This document shows, piece after piece, positions 25,465 to 33,812 of a stretch of DNA of 34,785 bases (positions within the stretch are counted from its first letter, which is position 1; each line of letters starts with the position of its first letter). The stretch is from Cytophagaceae bacterium (GTDB lineage Bacteria > Bacteroidota > Bacteroidia > Cytophagales > Cytophagaceae). The stretch lies in assembly GCA_029237685.1 (NCBI GenBank), contig JAQZBV010000121.1, forward strand, positions 1-34,785, read 5' to 3'. The position numbers were made by a program, and so were the translations under genes. Below the pieces are notes generated by a model. That model saw only the letters and a list, made by a program, of their open reading frames with translations, had not been told where the DNA came from and searched no databases.

Positions 25465-25636
25465 ATTAATCTAAGGTATTGACTGCCTGATGGTACGATA
25501 AGCTAAGGAAATTTATGCTCTAATCATACTCCTCTTTAAACGGACACTTTACCAATCAATGAAAATATAAAGCTTAAAATTTTTTCTTTTCCTGAAAAGC
25601 CAGACCTTTGCCTTCATCCATATAGAAAAAACAGTT

Positions 25637-26230
25637 ATGACAGAAAAAGAACAAGTTAGCTATAGCCTAGGCGTGAACATCGCCAGCAACATCAAGCAAC
25701 AAGGATTTGATGACATCAGCATGGAAGTATTCACCGCAGCCATTCAGGATGTATTTGCAGACAAAGCGTTGAAAATTGATTTGGCAACCGGCGGACAAAT
25801 ATTGAACGAGTATTTCCAAAAAATACAGGAACGTAAATTCAGCAAGAATGTTGAAGAAGGCAAAGCCTTTTTGAAAGCCAATGCGGAAAAAGAAGGCGTA
25901 GTCACTTTACCAAGCGGACTTCAATATAAAATATTAAAAGAAGGCAACGGTCCAAAACCAAAAGAAACGGATCAGGTAACGACTCATTACCATGGCACGC
26001 TCATCAACGGTACTGTATTTGACAGCTCTGTACAACGCGGTCAACCGGCTACATTCCCTGTGAATGGCGTGATTCAAGGTTGGGTAGAAGCTTTGCAATT
26101 GATGCCTACCGGTTCTAAATGGCAGTTGTATGTTCCTTCTGATCTGGCTTATGGTACTAGAGGTGCCTCAGACGATATCGGACCGAACACAACTTTGATC
26201 TTTGATGTGGAATTGATTGCGATTAACTAA
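25637..26230 (+). CDS. FKBP-type peptidyl-prolyl cis-trans isomerase (FklB-like)
   Basis: 197 residues, with no leader, so cytoplasmic. An N-terminal helical dimerisation domain (YSLGVNIASNIKQQGFDDISMEVF...) is joined by a long helix (FSKNVEEGKAFLKANAEKEGV) to a C-terminal FKBP domain beginning at SGLQYKILKEG. The isomerase site residues are visible: HYHGTLINGTVFDSS, VIQGWVEALQLMPTGSKWQLYVPSDLAYG and FDVELI. The architecture and length match E. coli FklB/FKBP22 and the Mip-like group, which are dimers with folding and chaperone activity. It is monocistronic; a promoter-like GACCTTTG at 25603-25610 has one mismatch to TAnnTTTG. A terminator that includes the 7-base repeats follows. Confidence 0.92.
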   Translation: MTEKEQVSYSLGVNIASNIKQQGFDDISMEVFTAAIQDVFADKALKIDLATGGQILNEYFQKIQERKFSKNVEEGKAFLKANAEKEGVVTLPSGLQYKILKEGNGPKPKETDQVTTHYHGTLINGTVFDSSVQRGQPATFPVNGVIQGWVEALQLMPTGSKWQLYVPSDLAYGTRGASDDIGPNTTLIFDVELIAIN

Positions 26231-26233
26231 TCA

Positions 26234-26279
26234 AGTTGTTAGTTGTTAGTTGTTAGTTGTTAGTTGTTAGTTGTTAGTT
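26234..26279. repeat. 7-base tandem repeat (AGTTGTT)n, about 6.6 copies
   Basis: AGTTGTT is repeated exactly from 26234, starting 4 bases after the FKBP stop codon. The unit and phase are the same as at 23240-23293. The last copy forms the 5' arm of the terminator at 26270-26306. Confidence 0.92.
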
Positions 26280-26306
26280 TTAAACTAATAACTAACAACT
26301 TTTTTT
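26270..26306 (+). terminator. Terminator after FKBP built from the tandem repeat
   Basis: GTTGTTAGTT (26270-26279) pairs with AACTAACAAC (26290-26299) over a 10-base loop, then T7 at 26300-26306. Each upstream repeat copy could act as an alternative 5' arm. The U-run overlaps the stop codon of the minus-strand kinase gene. Confidence 0.72.
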
Positions 26307-28734
26307 ATGCCACTTGTTCTTTCGGTAAATAAAAGTGAAACGTTGAACCTTTGCTCGCTTCGCTGTGCGCTACGATGAAACCATTGTGGTTGTGTAAGAT
26401 TTTTTTGCAAATAGCTAAGCCAATGCCTGTACCGAAATACTTGTCTTTGTTATGCAAGCGTTGAAACAATTCAAATATTTTTTCCGCATACTCTTCACTG
26501 AACCCTATCCCGTTGTCTTGAACGATGAACTCAAAATATTCTTTGTCTTGCTGAGCCATAGGGTGATGAATCAAAATTCCTTTGACAGGATGCACTGCGA
26601 TGTGAATGTGCGGAGAGATGCCTTCATGAGAATACTTAATGGAGTTGCTGATCAGGTTTAAAAACAATTGCTGCATTTGAAAAGGAATGGTCTTCATCAC
26701 CGGCAGCTCTTCACTGTCTATGACAACCTTTTTTTCTTCAATGGAAGTGGACAGCATACTGATGACTTCGTTTAGTATTTCATTCAGATTGACGCTTTCA
26801 AATTTATTCTCCGCGGCGGTCGTTTGTGAGAATACCAATAAATCTTCGATCAATAATTGCATGCGGGAAGAAGCCGTGATGATCTTATTAAAATAATCTA
26901 CTGTAGCATGAGGAATCTCTCCGGAACCCTTCTCCAAAATGCGGTGAGCAAAAATCTGTATTTTGCGCAAGGGTTCTTTCAGGTCATGACTCGCGACATA
27001 ATTGAAGGATTCCAGCTCTTTATTCATCCGTTCCAGTTCTCCATTCTTTGAGGCTAAAGAGGCATTCAGCTTTTCCAATTCTAAGGTTTTGTTTTGCAAT
27101 TCCAGCTTGATTTGTTTCTGCTTGGTGATGTCACGAAGAAAAGCGATAAACAGCAACTTACCTTGCTGCATCGATTGTGAAATAGTCAATGAAACGTCGA
27201 ACTCTTCCTGCTGCTTATTGAGCATGCGAATTTCCATGGTGCGATTTAAAACATTGGATAGCCCAGTTTCTAAAAATCGATTTAATTCTTTGGTGTAGGA
27301 TTCTCTGAACTGCGGTGGAATTAAAATTTCATTTAAATCTTTTCCCATGACTTCTTTGGCAGACCAGCCGAATATTTCTTCTGTCTTGGGATTCCAAAGT
27401 GTAATCGTACTGTTTTTGTCTACAACAATGACAGCATCAGGAGCATTGGTGATTAAATGGTTGAGGTATTCTTCTTTCTCCTTGAGCTCCGCATGCAAAT
27501 TATGCTCCTGTGTTACATCCTGACACGTGCCTATTAATCTGATCTGCTTCTTCCCTTTGTCAGCCCGTACTTCTCCTTTGCCTTTCAATATTTTCAATTT
27601 CCCACTCCCCGTGATGATTCGAATCGTATAGTCGCTCGCTACCAATGTTTGCAATGACTTCTTAATTTCATTGACCCGTCTTTCTCTATCTTCCGGATGT
27701 ATATAAGAAAGCCAACGGTCAAAGGTGATTTTTTCTGATTGAGGATTTAAATCATAAATACGGTATAACTCATCCGACCAGGTAATTTGCTCGGTAGCAA
27801 CATCCCATGTCCAGTTACCGATGTGTGTGATCGCTTGTGCCTGCTTATTGAGTTGCTCACTCTCGCGGAGCTGCTCCAGCATTTGGTATTTGTGCGTGAT
27901 ATCCATCACGGTACCTTTCACCGAAACAGGTTGGTCTTTTTCAAAGGTCACTTGTCCGCGAGACCATATTCTTTTTTCCTTATGATTTCTCTTATAGCGG
28001 TACTCACATTCGTAAAAGCCATTGTTCACGCGAGCTTCCGTTACTGCTGCCTGCAATGAAGACCGATCGTCTTCATGAACACTTTTCAGAAAAGAAGAAA
28101 TGCTTTCCGATGCCTGCAATTCGAAAATGTGGCTTATTCCTGGTGTATACTTGGCACTTCCTTTCTTGATATCCCAAAGAAAATTACCCATGTCAGTGAG
28201 CTCTTGGGCCTCCAAAAGATCTTCATTCTTTTGCGCCAGTTTTTTATTCATGCGCTTCATTTTCTCTTTTTGCACTTCAATGAATGCATGAAAAGAGGCC
28301 GCATCACTTTCCGCGGTAAACCGATCCACTTCCTCCATCACCTCTGTCACAATGATTAAGTCGGTGGTATAGAACGTGAGAAAATGCCGCAATACTTTTC
28401 TCCGTATAAGAGAAAAAATACTGATGTCTTCCGCTACCACCTCTTCGCGCTCCAAAGACGTAATATTGTTTTCTATGAAATCCTTTGCCGCAGTCTTGAT
28501 GTATTCCCTGTTTTTATTAAAAGCCATGGCCTTCAATAAATCCGCCGCGTTTTTCTTGACTACTTCCAATAATTGTTTCTCAGACAAATTGTCAAACAAC
28601 CGAAGCAAAGGAGGATGCTCCTCTTGAAAATACTGCAGTTGTTTTTTTGCATAATCCGACAATTTATGCTCCAGTAAAAAAGAGGCGTAAGCCGGCAGGT
28701 GATCAAAAAACAATTTATCTTCCTTGTCTTTCAT
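26305..28734 (-). CDS. Hybrid-free sensor histidine kinase with three PAS domains
   Basis: 809 residues from the ATG at 28734; an upstream in-frame extension to 28836 would overlap the response regulator gene and has no domain content. There are no membrane helices, so it is cytoplasmic. Residues 1-150 are a helical module resembling the RsbR N-terminal type, followed by a coiled coil. PAS 1 is at about 175-285, PAS 2 at 300-410, and PAS 3 at 425-535 (ITNAPDAVIVVDKNSTITLWNPKTEEIFGW). A second coiled coil leads to HisKA with the phospho-acceptor His583 (VASHDLKEPLRK). The ATPase domain has an N box (LNLISNSIKYSHEG), DNGIGF and GTGIGLAI. It ends without a receiver domain. The response regulator lies 34 bases upstream, so the pair is an operon; the signal is unknown. 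Confidence 0.92.
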   Translation of the reverse strand: MKDKEDKLFFDHLPAYASFLLEHKLSDYAKKQLQYFQEEHPPLLRLFDNLSEKQLLEVVKKNAADLLKAMAFNKNREYIKTAAKDFIENNITSLEREEVVAEDISIFSLIRRKVLRHFLTFYTTDLIIVTEVMEEVDRFTAESDAASFHAFIEVQKEKMKRMNKKLAQKNEDLLEAQELTDMGNFLWDIKKGSAKYTPGISHIFELQASESISSFLKSVHEDDRSSLQAAVTEARVNNGFYECEYRYKRNHKEKRIWSRGQVTFEKDQPVSVKGTVMDITHKYQMLEQLRESEQLNKQAQAITHIGNWTWDVATEQITWSDELYRIYDLNPQSEKITFDRWLSYIHPEDRERRVNEIKKSLQTLVASDYTIRIITGSGKLKILKGKGEVRADKGKKQIRLIGTCQDVTQEHNLHAELKEKEEYLNHLITNAPDAVIVVDKNSTITLWNPKTEEIFGWSAKEVMGKDLNEILIPPQFRESYTKELNRFLETGLSNVLNRTMEIRMLNKQQEEFDVSLTISQSMQQGKLLFIAFLRDITKQKQIKLELQNKTLELEKLNASLASKNGELERMNKELESFNYVASHDLKEPLRKIQIFAHRILEKGSGEIPHATVDYFNKIITASSRMQLLIEDLLVFSQTTAAENKFESVNLNEILNEVISMLSTSIEEKKVVIDSEELPVMKTIPFQMQQLFLNLISNSIKYSHEGISPHIHIAVHPVKGILIHHPMAQQDKEYFEFIVQDNGIGFSEEYAEKIFELFQRLHNKDKYFGTGIGLAICKKILHNHNGFIVAHSEASKGSTFHFYLPKEQVA

Positions 28735-28768
28735 AGTTGAACACATTAAAATGGTAAAAGCTTTTGTA

Positions 28769-29227
28769 TTAACTGACGTTGTCAGAAAAAACAAAAATGT
28801 TTCTCTTTTCAAAAGGTTTGTGGCACTCCCAGTCAATGGAAAGGACGTCTTTTGTAATTTTTCTCAACTCGTTAAACGAAGAAGGTTTTCGTACATAGAG
28901 ATTAGCGCCTTTCTCAAATGTATCTTCAATGTCTTTAGGCGAAGAAGAGGTGGAGTAAATAACAATTGGAATATTTTTTAACCGTTCTGATCTTCGTATT
29001 TCATCCAAACACTCTTTACCATTTTTATTGGGCATATTCAAATCCAAAAAAATCAAATGAGGCAAAGAATATTTTTCCGAGTTTAACAATTGAAGCAAGA
29101 TCATTCCATCTTCAGCGCAGGTCAATTGTATGGTCGCGTCTATCTCTTCTATCACTTCTTCAAACATAGCTCTATCATCCGCATCATCATCGGCTAAAAA
29201 AATGATAACAGGTGTATTGAAACTCAT
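28769..29227 (-). CDS. Single-domain response regulator (Rcp1-like)
   Basis: 152 residues from the ATG at 29227; another ATG at 29248 would add seven residues. The receiver domain is complete: acidic pocket LADDDADDR, phospho-acceptor Asp62 (IFLDLNMPNKNG), the Ser/Thr switch (IYSTSS) and the Lys of the KP motif (YVRKPSS). There is no output domain; the short tail is not recognised. The sequence is close to the CheY/Rcp1-type regulators that pair with PAS kinases in Bacteroidota and cyanobacteria. It is transcribed with the kinase that follows it, so it is likely the phosphorylation target. It could act by protein-protein contact, for example in a phosphorelay. Confidence 0.92.
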   Translation of the reverse strand: MSFNTPVIIFLADDDADDRAMFEEVIEEIDATIQLTCAEDGMILLQLLNSEKYSLPHLIFLDLNMPNKNGKECLDEIRRSERLKNIPIVIYSTSSSPKDIEDTFEKGANLYVRKPSSFNELRKITKDVLSIDWECHKPFEKRNIFVFSDNVS

Positions 29228-29300
29228 TATAGAATGGAGAGGACTCATGAGGTTTGTTTAATCATTCAGTTAATAAAGGAAACAAAATATAACTATAAAA

Positions 29301-29404
29301 CAAACCGCAATTCCTCTATTCTAGGGCTGTAGCGGTTTGCATGCATTGTTTCGAGTATTTCTTAAAAAAACAATGCATGCTACGCCAACAGTTGTTTCAA
29401 CAAC
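29301..29404. repeat. Chain of three hairpins between the kinase operon and beta-glucuronidase
   Basis: CAAACCGC (29301-29308) pairs with GCGGTTTG (29332-29339). Directly adjoining, GCATGCATTGTTT (29339-29351) pairs perfectly with AAACAATGCATGC (29368-29380). Then GTTGTT (29391-29396) pairs with AACAAC (29399-29404) just after the glucuronidase stop. The middle hairpin could serve as its terminator. Confidence 0.6.
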
Positions 29405-31249
29405 TTACTTCAGTTCATACTGCTTTCTGATTGTTGCATAAAAATCTTTTAGTACTGCATAAGCGGCTTTCTTTTCACCCTTATCAGAAAGCAAGCCTTT
29501 CCTATTGAATCCATCCTGCACGCCAGGCAGCAATCTGCGAGGCGATCGAAAGTCGACCAATATCCATGGCGTAACACCTCTCCACTGGGGAATACGTTGC
29601 AGCATCTTAATTGTTTTGACGTATACTTCTTTCTGATATTCTTCCGACCAGCGTGTCAAAGAATCTCCATGTAAACCATATTTCGCATCAGCGCCAAATT
29701 CAGAAATAAGTACCGGTTTGTTTTGTTTGATGTTCCACTGGATGCGATCAATCTTATCCGGCAAGCCGTCGTACCAACCGACATACTGATTAAAACTCAA
29801 TACATCCACATGATCGGCAAATGGATCATCAATTGTCTTTGTAAAAGGCTCCGCATCTGTCGCATGAATTTCTAAGGCTGCGCTGACCAATCGTGTAGGA
29901 TCCAATTCGCGCGTCTTTGTTGCCAATCGCAACAAAAATTCCGTACGCGCTTTGCTCACCGGCGTTTCGTTTGCCATCGACCAGATGATAGAGGCTGCAC
30001 GATTCTTATCGCGGTTGATGACTTCTTTCAATTGATTTTCTGCATTTGCATACGTTTGTGCATTTTCCCATTGTATGGTCCAGTATACCGGTATTTCCTC
30101 CCACACCATTAATCCTATTTCATCTGCCAAACGGATGACATGTTCGTTGTGCGGGTAATGCGCCAAGCGCACGTAGTTGCACCCAAGCTCTTTTGCCCAT
30201 GTCAATAGCAACTTCGCATCTTCAATGGAATGCGCACGATTCTGACGCAGGGGATTTTCTTCGTGTATACAAATTCCTCTCAAGAAAATTGATTTCTCGT
30301 TCAACAAGATGTCTTGTCCTTTTGTTTCAATGGTTCTGAAACCAATCTTATCCTTTACAACATCATTTAAAGTACTCACTACTACTTCGTATTGATAAGG
30401 CTGATCCGGCGACCAATACTTTAATTTGTTTACTTTGATAGCAAAGGCAGCACGACCACTCGTATCTGTGGTTAATTCTTGCTTGAGCTTCAGCTCCGGA
30501 ATACTCAGGATGATTTTTTGATTGGCTTTTTGCGTACCTTTTAATGCGATGTAACCAGAGATCAGATTTTTATTCTTGGGAGCCAGCTGTATAAAGTAAT
30601 CGTTGATAAATGTCTCGCTGACTTCTACTAAATTCACATCGCGTGTGATTCCACCGTAGTTCCACCAATCGGTATTCAATGTTGGTACTGCTTCCTTCTT
30701 CCGTTTGTTGTCTACTTTGACTACAATAAAATTTTCATTCGCTTTTACAAGATTTGTGATGTCAAAATGAAAAGGAGTAAATCCGCCCTCATGTACGCCT
30801 AATTTCTTTCCATTGAAATATACATCTGCTCTATAGTTGACAGCACCAAAAGAAAGAAATAGTTTTTTATGTTTGTCTAAGACTTTATAATCGAAAGATT
30901 TCTTGTACCACACAGTCCCTTCGTAGTAATATATTTTTTCTACCTGTGAATTCCAATCACCAGGAACTTGCATCGTGGGAGACTGATCAAAATCGTATTC
31001 GATCATGTCTGTTTTGTCCTTTGGTTTTGCATTTAAATAAAAAGCACCATTGCTGGGGTTCTGAGACAGATCATGCGGGGTGTAACGGTAATCATAATAT
31101 CCCGTCTCGTATGGATCTACAATATAGTTCCAGGCGCCGTTGAGAGAAGTTACCGGCCTGTTGTAAGAGTTGATGAGAATATTGTCTTGTGAATAACCTT
31201 GTGCAAGTGTTACAAAGACGAAGTTTAAAAGAAGTAGTATCTTATTCAT
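29405..31249 (-). CDS. GH2 beta-glucuronidase, secreted
   Basis: 614 residues with a signal peptide (cleavage near GYSQD, 17-21). Domains are the GH2 sugar-binding jelly roll (about 30-205), immunoglobulin-like domain (210-305) and TIM barrel (310-614). The general acid is Glu428 in WSMANET and the nucleophile Glu517 in LISEFGADA. Near the C-terminus FNRKG contains Asn582 and Lys584, the NxK motif that binds the glucuronate carboxylate and separates beta-glucuronidases from beta-galactosidases. It is inferred to act in the periplasm or outside, releasing glucuronic acid from oligosaccharides or conjugates. A beta-lactamase gene ends 51 bases upstream on the same strand, followed further upstream by the DoxX-like and CE2-like esterase genes, so the four may form a loose unit. 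Confidence 0.87.
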   Translation of the reverse strand: MNKILLLLNFVFVTLAQGYSQDNILINSYNRPVTSLNGAWNYIVDPYETGYYDYRYTPHDLSQNPSNGAFYLNAKPKDKTDMIEYDFDQSPTMQVPGDWNSQVEKIYYYEGTVWYKKSFDYKVLDKHKKLFLSFGAVNYRADVYFNGKKLGVHEGGFTPFHFDITNLVKANENFIVVKVDNKRKKEAVPTLNTDWWNYGGITRDVNLVEVSETFINDYFIQLAPKNKNLISGYIALKGTQKANQKIILSIPELKLKQELTTDTSGRAAFAIKVNKLKYWSPDQPYQYEVVVSTLNDVVKDKIGFRTIETKGQDILLNEKSIFLRGICIHEENPLRQNRAHSIEDAKLLLTWAKELGCNYVRLAHYPHNEHVIRLADEIGLMVWEEIPVYWTIQWENAQTYANAENQLKEVINRDKNRAASIIWSMANETPVSKARTEFLLRLATKTRELDPTRLVSAALEIHATDAEPFTKTIDDPFADHVDVLSFNQYVGWYDGLPDKIDRIQWNIKQNKPVLISEFGADAKYGLHGDSLTRWSEEYQKEVYVKTIKMLQRIPQWRGVTPWILVDFRSPRRLLPGVQDGFNRKGLLSDKGEKKAAYAVLKDFYATIRKQYELK

Positions 31250-31299
31250 ATGCTAAAAACAATTTATACATGAATAAGATACAGAAAAAAATGATTTTG

Positions 31300-32100
31300 C
31301 TATTCTATTATCTTCAACTGTTTTAAAACAGCTGCAGTGATTGTTTTACGGCATGGAACAAAATTCTGATTTTTATCGGTCATCAATTTTCTAGTACGTG
31401 TTGCAAAAAAAACAATGCCTTCTTTCTTTTCTACATAACCAACCCACCAACCCAAATCTTCTGTTGCAGTTTGACCCCATCCGGTTTTTCCTCTTAGCGT
31501 GTAAGAATCGGTAATTTCTGCAATCATGATTCTTTTTACGATATCTACATTACGCTTAGAAAACCCTAATTTACCTTCGTACAGCTTTTGCAAAAACTCA
31601 ATTTGCTGAACAGGAGTAACCGTAAAAGGACCGAAATTCCAAAAGTCAAGTCCTGGTTCAGAGAAATCCATGTTACCCCAACCACTGGCAGTAATGTATT
31701 TTTTATATTTCTCCCTGCCTACTTTTTTTGCAATTTCCAGGTTGAACCACACCGCAGATTTTTTAAAAGCCTCTTCCAGGTCCATGTCTTTGAAAATATC
31801 CGTGCGGTTTCCATACTTTGCTGTGTCAACATTTTCCACACCGACAAACTTCATGATTTCTTTTTCATCTTTGAGAATTCCTTCTTCCAAAGCGATCAAA
31901 GCATTCATGATTTTAAAAGTAGAAGCCGGATTCGTTTGCACTTTACTGTCTGTTTCATTGCTGTAGATCCATGTCTTATCTATTGCATTATACAGGGTTA
32001 TACTTCCTGCCATACCACAATCCTTAAACGGTTTTTGCAAATCGCTTTGCGCCATTACAGTGAATGGCAATAAGAAGAATAAGATGGAAATACTTTTCAT
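31300..32100 (-). CDS. Class D (OXA-type) beta-lactamase
   Basis: 266 residues with a signal peptide (cleavage near VMAQS, 15-19), so periplasmic. All class D motifs are present: the nucleophile Ser60 with carbamylatable Lys63 (PASTFKIMN), SAVW (Ser115-x-Val117), WGN at 141-143 in place of the usual YGN, LDFWNFGP with Trp154 (the residue that stabilises the carbamate) and KTG at 205-207 (RGKTGWG). Length and motif spacing suit an active enzyme. It is a chromosomal-looking copy with no integron site, insertion sequence or mobile context, in the middle of sugar-processing genes. BlaR1-type sensor domains are possible relatives, but there is no membrane anchor, so the enzyme call stands. Substrate range cannot be read from the sequence. 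Confidence 0.92.
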   Translation of the reverse strand: MKSISILFFLLPFTVMAQSDLQKPFKDCGMAGSITLYNAIDKTWIYSNETDSKVQTNPASTFKIMNALIALEEGILKDEKEIMKFVGVENVDTAKYGNRTDIFKDMDLEEAFKKSAVWFNLEIAKKVGREKYKKYITASGWGNMDFSEPGLDFWNFGPFTVTPVQQIEFLQKLYEGKLGFSKRNVDIVKRIMIAEITDSYTLRGKTGWGQTATEDLGWWVGYVEKKEGIVFFATRTRKLMTDKNQNFVPCRKTITAAVLKQLKIIE

Positions 32101-32115
32101 AATTTCTACTATCCA

Positions 32116-32187
32116 TGGTCTGTCCCCTGACAGACCATCGTCTCTTAAAAAACCGGTTCTAATGGTGGTCTGTCAGGGGACAGACCA
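32116..32187. repeat. Paired-hairpin (REPIN-like) inverted repeat, GGTCTGTC family
   Basis: TGGTCTGTC pairs with GACAGACCA over loop CCCT at 32116-32137, and the reverse complement of this 22-mer (loop AGGG) lies at 32166-32187. The spacer is 28 bases and includes AACCGGTT. It lies between the DoxX-like and beta-lactamase genes. Confidence 0.85.
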
Positions 32188-32199
32188 CGGAGGTCGTGA

Positions 32200-32589
32200 T
32201 TATTCTTTTTGTAAAGCCGATTTTCTGGTATGCGTGTACAACCAAGCCCAGCGAATCAATAAAAACTGAAAAGCAAGTCGCACTAAAGTCAGCCATAAAT
32301 ACTTATTGCCTGTTTTATAGAAGTCTACTGATTGCGCTCCGTGAATCACGACGAAATACACCACCAACATCGCAATGATCAGCCACGCTGCGATCTTCCT
32401 TGTCTTCTCCGGAATCAATAACAGAGCCAATATGATTTCCGCTACACCACTGAGATAAATCAAAAACAAAGGATAAGGCATCCATGAAGGCATGATCCAT
32501 AAAAATCTTTCCGGCAATGCTAAATGTACCAAGCCAACCACTGTATATACCGCAATCATCAGGTAAAAGAAAATCTTTCCGATCTTCAT
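32200..32589 (-). CDS. DoxX-like four-helix membrane protein
   Basis: 129 residues with four hydrophobic segments (near 5-24, 40-60, 67-84, 95-115). The spacing and the LSGVAEIILALLLIPEKTRKIAAWLI stretch fit the DoxX-like superfamily of small inner-membrane proteins. Their function is poorly known; some relatives act with thiosulfate:quinone oxidoreductase or in redox stress. The start ATG overlaps the stop of the upstream esterase gene by one base (TAATG), implying translational coupling. A paired-hairpin repeat follows before the beta-lactamase gene. Confidence 0.8.
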   Translation of the reverse strand: MKIGKIFFYLMIAVYTVVGLVHLALPERFLWIMPSWMPYPLFLIYLSGVAEIILALLLIPEKTRKIAAWLIIAMLVVYFVVIHGAQSVDFYKTGNKYLWLTLVRLAFQFLLIRWAWLYTHTRKSALQKE

Positions 32590-33728
32590 TACCAGCCTGT
32601 GATTTGTTTGATGAAAGGAGTCAGCTGCTCTGCCATCCTCTGGTGTGTGGCAATAGAAGCATGCCAGTCTTCACCGTAAGGCGCCGTTTGCTGATCGAGT
32701 TTAAAATAATATACTTGATCATCTCCCGCCTTCTTTCTGCTTTCTACTACTTTCTGCACATCCTGCTGTATACGTGTCAAACAATTTCTTCCTTCCGGCC
32801 AAGTGTCCGACATGCTGCCTCCTGTAAGACATATAATTTTTGCCTGGGGATAATACCCTCGCAATTTTTCTACAAAAGTTAAGAACGTTTGAGTAAAAGC
32901 CACATCGTCTAATAAATCACCTCTTGACTCCGGAAAAAAATCATTAGCCCCTAATTTAATCACGATCACATCCGGAATTTCTTTTTTCAAATCCGCTAAT
33001 GGACTCGATGCGTCATCAGGAAAAACGCGTTCGTATAGTTTAGGCAATGTCCCTTCATCGTTGCCGGAATTGTTTCTGTGCATTCCTCTACCGGAGTAGG
33101 CGATACAACGGTACTCTGTATTCAACTTGCGAGACACAATAGCACTGAACGATAAATAATGATTTTCATTCTTGCTGTGAAATCCTGTGTTCGGATTGCC
33201 TTCAGGAGGCGCGGGGATGCTTGCTTCGTTACCATAGCCGCAAGTGAAGGAGTCGCCTATGAATTCTATTCTATGAGATTTTACAATGGGTTTTTCCAAC
33301 GTCGTTCCCTCCGGAGCTTTGAATCCATGAAAGGTACTCTTGCCTACCATACATTCTGTGCGTTTGAATATTTCTACGGAGTGCCTTTCTTTACTCAGTC
33401 CCGAAACCAAGTCGTACGTGTGTTTGCCAGGCTGAACTTCCAACGTTTGTACTACCTTATTGTCAATAATAATCGTATAGTAATTTGTAAAACGCTCTCC
33501 TCCTTCTGAAAAATCTTCCAGGATCATTTGAATAGACGAGCCTATAAATAATGTTTTTATAGAAGCACCGGAATGGCAGAAAGAAGGTTTTTTGTTGTCG
33601 TCTACATCTATTCTTCCAGCATACACAATTTCAGGAACATTTGCAGCGAAAAAAACCGCTTTGTTTTTTTGTGCAAAACCGAATGGGATGAAGACTACAT
33701 GTAGAGTAAGTATGAAATAGAACCTCAT
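32589..33728 (-). CDS. SGNH hydrolase, CE2-like acetyl esterase
   Basis: 379 residues with a signal peptide (cleavage near GFAQK, 17-21). An N-terminal jelly-roll domain (about 30-145) precedes an SGNH hydrolase domain, the domain order of carbohydrate esterase family 2. SGNH blocks: IEFIGDSFTCGYG (Ser160), YSGRGM (Gly), LGANDF (Asn262) and EDWHAS (Asp354, His356). Family members remove acetyl groups from xylan or other glycans in the periplasm or outside. It is the first gene of the group that continues with the coupled DoxX-like gene. A secreted esterase close to a secreted beta-glucuronidase suggests work on acetylated, glucuronate-bearing plant glycans, but no SusC/SusD pair is present to confirm a utilisation locus. 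Confidence 0.87.
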   Translation of the reverse strand: MRFYFILTLHVVFIPFGFAQKNKAVFFAANVPEIVYAGRIDVDDNKKPSFCHSGASIKTLFIGSSIQMILEDFSEGGERFTNYYTIIIDNKVVQTLEVQPGKHTYDLVSGLSKERHSVEIFKRTECMVGKSTFHGFKAPEGTTLEKPIVKSHRIEFIGDSFTCGYGNEASIPAPPEGNPNTGFHSKNENHYLSFSAIVSRKLNTEYRCIAYSGRGMHRNNSGNDEGTLPKLYERVFPDDASSPLADLKKEIPDVIVIKLGANDFFPESRGDLLDDVAFTQTFLTFVEKLRGYYPQAKIICLTGGSMSDTWPEGRNCLTRIQQDVQKVVESRKKAGDDQVYYFKLDQQTAPYGEDWHASIATHQRMAEQLTPFIKQITGW

Positions 33729-33753
33729 AAACTTTTGTTTATTTTAAGATAAT

Positions 33754-33781
33754 AAAAAAGGAGGGAATACCCTCCTTTTTT
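33754..33781 (-). terminator. Terminator between the T9SS protein gene and the esterase gene
   Basis: AAAAAAGGAGGG (33754-33765) pairs with CCCTCCTTTTTT (33770-33781) over an AATA loop. A/T runs on both sides permit termination in either direction. It lies 32 bases past the stop codon of the upstream minus-strand gene. Confidence 0.85.
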
Positions 33782-33812
33782 ATTAATCTTTCAACTATTA
33801 ATCACTCACATA

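Noticed and set aside
31300-32100. BlaR1/MecR1-type sensor instead of a beta-lactamase
   Set aside because: There is a cleavable signal peptide and no multi-helix membrane or protease part.
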